NCBI GenBank assembly: GCA_964603985.1
Contig: CAZRXG010000021.1
Span: 1 to 64,000, forward strand
Direction of reading: 5' to 3'
DNA length: 64,000 nt
Source of the DNA: CAZRXG01 sp964603985
Lineage (GTDB): Bacteria; Chloroflexota; Anaerolineae; Aggregatilineales; UBA3940
In this document: positions 58,229 through 64,000 of the stretch, one piece after another
Layout of the letters: every line of letters begins with the position of its first letter
Numbering within the stretch: position 1 is the stretch's first letter
The notes under the pieces: model-generated
The model's input: only the letters and a program-made list of their open reading frames with translations
Databases searched by the model: none
What the model was told of the DNA's origin: nothing
Position numbers and translations under genes: made by a program

Positions 58229-58846
58229 TCACCCGCCGGTTGATGCCAGATACTCGTCCAGCGTGGCCCGAAGCTCGTCCTCGTCCAGGTAGGGCCAGCG
58301 CTGCACCTCCGTGCCGTCCGGCCCGATCAGGATGATGACCGGCTGGTAGCGAATCCCGTACTGCCGCACCAGCGACGCGTTGGCCGGAGCCTCGCGGTCG
58401 AGGTAGACGAAATCAATCCGGCCCCAGTACTCAGCCTCTAGCCCATGCACGATGGGCTTAATCGCCTGGCAGGTCGGTCACCACGTGGTGAAGAACTCAA
58501 GCACCTGCGGGCGTCCGGTCGCCGCGACCAGCGTGGGCGGGTCGTGGCGAAAGTCGCCGTCGACCGGGGCCGGTTCGCCGGGGGCGTCCGGGTGCCGGGG
58601 CGCGGCGTCCGCCGGTGCAGCCCCCTCGGAGGCCGGTTCCTCTTCGGTGGGAGCAGGCTCCTCGACAGCAGGCCCCTCAACAACCGGCTCCTCCTGTTCG
58701 GCGGGGGCCGGTTCGGGTGTCGGGGCATCGGGGCTGGCGACCACCTCTTCCGCTGTGGGTGCGGCTTCGGGCGTCGCCGCAGCGCAGCCCACACCCACCA
58801 GCAGGGCCAGCCCCAGAACCGGCAGCAGAATCTTAGCTTTTACCAT
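58229..58846 (-). CDS. Thioredoxin-fold lipoprotein with in-frame TGA, apparent selenocysteine (U at 123)
   Basis: The frame runs unbroken from ATG at 58846 through a TGA at 58478-58480 to a stop at 58229. Residues 1-25 are a signal peptide with lipobox VGC; a Pro/Glu/Ala linker (25-95) follows. The thioredoxin fold (about 105-205) has LEFFTTW-U-PTCQAIKP, so TGA replaces exactly the first Cys of WCxxC. Later parts (RIDFVYLDREAPANA, YQPVIILIGPDG) are normal. A hairpin (58440-58458) with GU in its loop lies 19 bases after the TGA, as in bacterial SECIS elements. It belongs to the CopA operon. A plain nonsense mutation is the alternative. Confidence 0.75.
58440..58458 (-). promoter_or_regulatory. 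SECIS-like hairpin for the UGA codon
   Basis: On the RNA strand AGCCCAU and AUGGGCU pair perfectly around CGUGC. The loop is centred 28 bases after the UGA, within the range of known bacterial SECIS elements. Confidence 0.55.
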
Positions 58847-58915
58847 ACCTTCCTCCTTGCGATGCCTACCAATTACCCATACTCATCTGACGGCGAAACG
58901 CGGGAAATACTTACC

Positions 58916-61369
<2,454 letters not shown>

Positions 61370-61513
61370 GTGTCTGTCCCTCCGATACCCCGTCCTGTTT
61401 TCACGATAAGGGTATTTAGAGTATATATATCTGATTTGGGGGCGTCAAGGGGGTGGGGAGAAATACAAACAGGAGCTACGCAGTGGGGCGCTTCCGGCCA
61501 CACCGCAGCGGGG

Positions 61514-61556
61514 GAAAAATCTGTGTAATCCGCGTAATCGGCGGACTGAAACCCCT
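61514..61556 (-). repeat. Dispersed repeat family D, inverted copy
   Basis: The reverse complement reads GTTTCAGTCC, GCCGATTACGC and GGATTACACAGATTTT, matching the right half of the copies at 8000 and 9147. It lies in the gap upstream of copA. Confidence 0.55.
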
Positions 61557-61566
61557 CACCCGCCGG

Positions 61567-62469
61567 TCAATCTTCGCGCACGTCGTCGAAGTCCTCCAGC
61601 CGGTACTCAAACCCCGTGCAGCCCTGCTCGCGCAGGTATGCAAGCATGGCCGGCAGCCCGGACGCGATGCGGTGGAATATCACGAAGTCAAACGTCAGCC
61701 CCGTCCCATCCCGCTCAACGTAGCCCGTGATGGCCGTCAGGCGGCCCGGCCGGTACGCCCAGGACAGCCCGCTCATCGCCGATTGCAGCGCGTTGTGATC
61801 GCGGAGCAGATCCTCGTCCACCACCAGCCCGCGCTCTCCGGCCAATCGACGCACGTTATCGGCCAGCGCCTCCTGGAGCAACCGCCGGGCCTCCTGCTTG
61901 AGCTTCTCTTGCCGCCCCCGCGACAGCAGATACAGCGGGTTGAGCACCTCGCGCCCCAGCTCACGCAGGCGCTCATCGTGCATCGCCAGCCCCCACGACT
62001 CGTGGATCAGGCCCAACGTCGCCCTAAGCCGCGCCTCGTCCTCCGGCAGCTCTTCGGGCGGCTCGTCCGGCTCCCAGGGCGCGCGCGGGTTGAGGTAGAT
62101 CGACGCCTCGAAGTACTTGCCCACCTCGGCCTCGACCCGGCTCGCCGTCGCCTCGTCGGGAGCCTGGCACGTCATGAACAGGGCGACGGTCTTCTGCTCG
62201 TCGTCGTACTCAAGCAGCGTCCGTCCGCCGAGCTTCCTGATCTGCCTGAGCGCGGGGTGCATCCCCCCACGTTCTATATCCGGGCCGCTGACGAACACCA
62301 GCCGGTCGAGGATCGTGAGCTGGGCCGACGAGAGGATCTTGTCCCCCAGCCGGTCACGAAGCGCCTCCGCCGCCGACTCTGCCCCGGACGGCGTCTCGAA
62401 CACGCCGACCACCGTGAACTCCAGGTGGGACTCGTCGCCACCGAACTGCCCCTGATCTGAGAAGCTCAT
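61567..62469 (-). CDS. Protein of unknown function, paralogue 1
   Basis: 300 residues. No family is recognised. It begins with FTVVGVFETPSGAESAAEALR, a short alpha/beta module, and ends with GLPAMLAYLREQGCTGFEYR; both ends recur in the neighbour upstream. The middle has a helical part with RQEKLKQEARRLLQEALADNVRR (about 190-215). No signal peptide, TM segment or catalytic motif is seen. GGAAGGAG precedes the ATG. It follows the paralogue after 4 bases, so both are on one transcript. Confidence 0.65.
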   Translation of the reverse strand: MSFSDQGQFGGDESHLEFTVVGVFETPSGAESAAEALRDRLGDKILSSAQLTILDRLVFVSGPDIERGGMHPALRQIRKLGGRTLLEYDDEQKTVALFMTCQAPDEATASRVEAEVGKYFEASIYLNPRAPWEPDEPPEELPEDEARLRATLGLIHESWGLAMHDERLRELGREVLNPLYLLSRGRQEKLKQEARRLLQEALADNVRRLAGERGLVVDEDLLRDHNALQSAMSGLSWAYRPGRLTAITGYVERDGTGLTFDFVIFHRIASGLPAMLAYLREQGCTGFEYRLEDFDDVRED

Positions 62470-62473
62470 AAGC

Positions 62474-63592
62474 TCACCATCTCCTTCCGACCTCTTTCAA
62501 CCGGTATGTGATGTCCGTACAACCTTTATCCCGTAAATAATCCAGCAGGGCGGGCAGGCCGTGTGCGAGGGCGAGATAGTAGAACTCAATATCGCGGATC
62601 GTGATCTCCAGGCCGTCCCGCTCGACGTGGCCTCCGTATGCAAAGTAGTTATCGCCAATGATAGACGCCTGGAGCGCCAGTGAATACCGCTTGGCTACCT
62701 CCGGGTCGGTGGACGTGTGTATGCGCCTGATCTCCGCCACCTCCGGAATCTCAGCCTCCTTCCGCATGCGCTCGGCCTGAAGCGCCTGCGTGGCCATCCT
62801 GTCACCCCTGCTGAATGCCCTCTGTGTCTTCCGCATCAACTCCTGACCTTCGGCACTCTGCTGATAGAAGTGCATCCTCGCTTTCTGCTGGGCCTTTTCA
62901 AGCGCGCGATACCAGTCCTCGGCTGCAATCCATTCCTCCAGTGTGAACTCGACACTCTCGGATTTGTCTCCCACCCGGATCTCCAATCTGCGCTCCGGTG
63001 GGTAGGCCTTCCAGGGGATGCGGCGGTAGAGCGGATCGGCGAAATAGGTGGCGATCTCGTCACGAATTGCTTCGGCGGTAGCCTCATCGGGCGCACGACC
63101 GGTCACGGTGATCAGGTGGGTTGCGTAGGCTTCGGACGCTCCGCCGCCCACACTGACCCGCCCGCCCAGACGCCTGACCAGTGCATCAAACGGTTTCGCG
63201 CCCAGCCAGGTCTCATTCGTTCGCGGTGTGACAAAGACGAGGTTGTCGAGCACGACGACGTGACCGTCAGCTTCCTCGCTGCTGTGTATCCAGTCGATGG
63301 CGTAATCGCCCCACTCAACCTGATACTGCTCGGCAAGCCGGATCTCAGGCGGGGTCGGGGGAATGCCTTCATACTCCTCAGGGTCGTCTTTTTTCGGGTT
63401 ATTGGGGTCTTCCCGCCACTCGGCGATGGTGCGCAGAATTGAGCGTAGTTCGGCGGCGGCCTTCCCGGCTGCTTCGGCAGATTTGAACACCCCGACGATC
63501 ACGAAGCTCACGCCGTGATTACCGCTGAACTCTGCCAGATCGATATTCTCACCGCCAATACCCCCTCCTCTCGTCAGGCCCCGGTCGGGCAT
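62474..63592 (-). CDS. Protein of unknown function, paralogue 2
   Basis: 372 residues. After an N-terminal extension (1-28) it has FVIVGVFKSAEAAGKAAAELR, then an insert rich in Pro and Asp (about 60-100), and further parts parallel to the neighbour, ending GLPALLDYLRDKGCTDITYR. The shared Gly-Cys-Thr near the C-terminus and matching RAPDEATAEAIRDEIATYFADPLY segments support homology. No family recognised. AAAGGAAGC supports the ATG. A palindrome at 63642-63658 lies in the upstream region and may be an operator. Confidence 0.65.
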   Translation of the reverse strand: MPDRGLTRGGGIGGENIDLAEFSGNHGVSFVIVGVFKSAEAAGKAAAELRSILRTIAEWREDPNNPKKDDPEEYEGIPPTPPEIRLAEQYQVEWGDYAIDWIHSSEEADGHVVVLDNLVFVTPRTNETWLGAKPFDALVRRLGGRVSVGGGASEAYATHLITVTGRAPDEATAEAIRDEIATYFADPLYRRIPWKAYPPERRLEIRVGDKSESVEFTLEEWIAAEDWYRALEKAQQKARMHFYQQSAEGQELMRKTQRAFSRGDRMATQALQAERMRKEAEIPEVAEIRRIHTSTDPEVAKRYSLALQASIIGDNYFAYGGHVERDGLEITIRDIEFYYLALAHGLPALLDYLRDKGCTDITYRLKEVGRRW

Positions 63593-63641
63593 GATGCGCT
63601 TCCTTTACACGCCACGATAAACATCATACCCAGTATAGCAG

Positions 63642-63658
63642 CCAGGTGTGACACCTGG
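63642..63658. promoter_or_regulatory. 17-bp palindrome, possible operator
   Basis: CCAGGTGT-G-ACACCTGG is symmetric about one base, and overlaps GTGTGA...TCACAC on a wider axis. It lies between the divergent unknown-protein and methyltransferase genes. Confidence 0.45.
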
Positions 63659-63747
63659 CGTCACACGCACGCCCGGCCTTCACAAACCGGTCAAAGTTCG
63701 CTATGATCCATCTGGAGCCAACATCTCACACGAAAGGACCCTGCGAA

Positions 63748-64000
63748 TTGGCCGGAGAGACCTCCTGCTGGGACGCCGTAGCCGACGTCGGGCGGCTGCC
63801 CTCGCCCCGGCACCCCGGCGTGGCGGAAAACGCCTGCTACCAGATCGAGCTGATGCGCCGGTTTATCCCCATCGGGCCTGAGACCCACCTGCTGGAGATC
63901 GCATGCGGCTGGGGCTGCTTCACCTACCACTTCAACCGGGTGTGCGACGTGTACGGCATCGACGCCTCGCCCCGGATGCTGGAAGCCAACCCGGTTAAAA
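63748..64000 (+). CDS. SAM-dependent methyltransferase, 3' end outside window
   Basis: The visible 84 codons run off the right edge. A TTG at 63748, 9 bases after AAAGGA, fits as the start and gives MAGETSCWDAVADV. LLEIACGWGCFTYHF (about residues 48-62) is motif I of class I methyltransferases, and VYGIDASPRMLE is the post-I acidic segment that binds the SAM ribose. The substrate cannot be told. Divergent from the unknown pair, with the palindrome at 63642-63658 between. Confidence 0.75.
   Translation, partial: MAGETSCWDAVADVGRLPSPRHPGVAENACYQIELMRRFIPIGPETHLLEIACGWGCFTYHFNRVCDVYGIDASPRMLEANPVK

Noticed and set aside
58478..58480. Treating the TGA as a simple frame-ending mutation (two pseudogene pieces)
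   Set aside because: The TGA is exactly at the catalytic Cys, the rest of the frame is intact and a SECIS-like hairpin follows; kept only as an alternative.

Overview
This is high-GC bacterial DNA that most resembles a Chloroflexota genome of the Anaerolineae type. The assignment rests on style rather than a marker gene: many lipoproteins with Thr/Pro-rich linkers after the lipobox, no outer-membrane genes, a deazaflavin (F420)-type reductase, a T-box leader on serS, TPR and pentapeptide paralogues in tandem, an orphan CpaF/TadA ATPase, and GH116 and class III cyclase genes. There is no rRNA. One tRNA-Arg(ACG) is present. A run of exactly 100 N at 29698-29797 is a scaffold gap.

Layout. 0-8 kb: a pentapeptide/FHA protein, a lower-GC islet with two small membrane proteins lying between 107-bp direct repeats, a TPR-like protein, then a minus-strand operon (APH-fold kinase, pentapeptide protein, deazaflavin reductase). 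8-14 kb: a nucleotidyl cyclase, a TGS-uridine kinase fusion, a sensor histidine kinase, a YkvA protein and MscL. 14-26 kb: CpaF, a HAD phosphatase, a DinB-like protein, a GH116 glucosylceramidase, a GNAT, a decaying array of four sugar-binding lipoproteins, an S33 hydrolase, and a gene-free stretch with a strong promoter and a likely structured RNA. 26-33 kb: a CpaF N-terminal remnant, five TPR genes (three 834-bp steps) and two paralogous lipoproteins. 33-38.6 kb: a T-box leader and serS separated by an inserted 23S-IVP (four-helix bundle) cassette, then a sulfide-oxidation operon (ArsR, SQR, DUF1641, TusE/DsrC-like, DsrE-like) with a clear operator. 38.7-54.8 kb: a 579-bp tandem triplication of small STAS-like genes, an MFS transporter, the tRNA, a vWA lipoprotein, GT4, a DUF433/PIN-like pair, Ig-like and Pro-rich surface proteins, a membrane protein plus winged-helix regulator, LOG, GNAT, an EF-Tu-domain-like protein and CorA. 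54.9-64 kb: a caspase plus ubiquitin-like membrane protein operon, a copper operon (CopA, an apparent selenocysteine thioredoxin, a YHS protein), two paralogous unknown proteins, and a methyltransferase cut by the window end.

Most striking observations: (1) a caspase-fold protease whose acidic tail carries four SUMO-interaction-like motifs, encoded 1 nt upstream of a protein that starts with a ubiquitin-like domain; (2) a thioredoxin with in-frame TGA exactly at the first Cys of its WCxxC site, followed by a SECIS-like hairpin; (3) a promoter-driven candidate RNA with three hairpins that share one loop on different stems; (4) an IVP cassette inserted between the T-box terminator and serS; (5) a 117-bp MITE whose terminal repeat supplies the stop codon, in the same frame, for two unrelated genes; (6) several other small dispersed repeat families, some sitting at gene ends.
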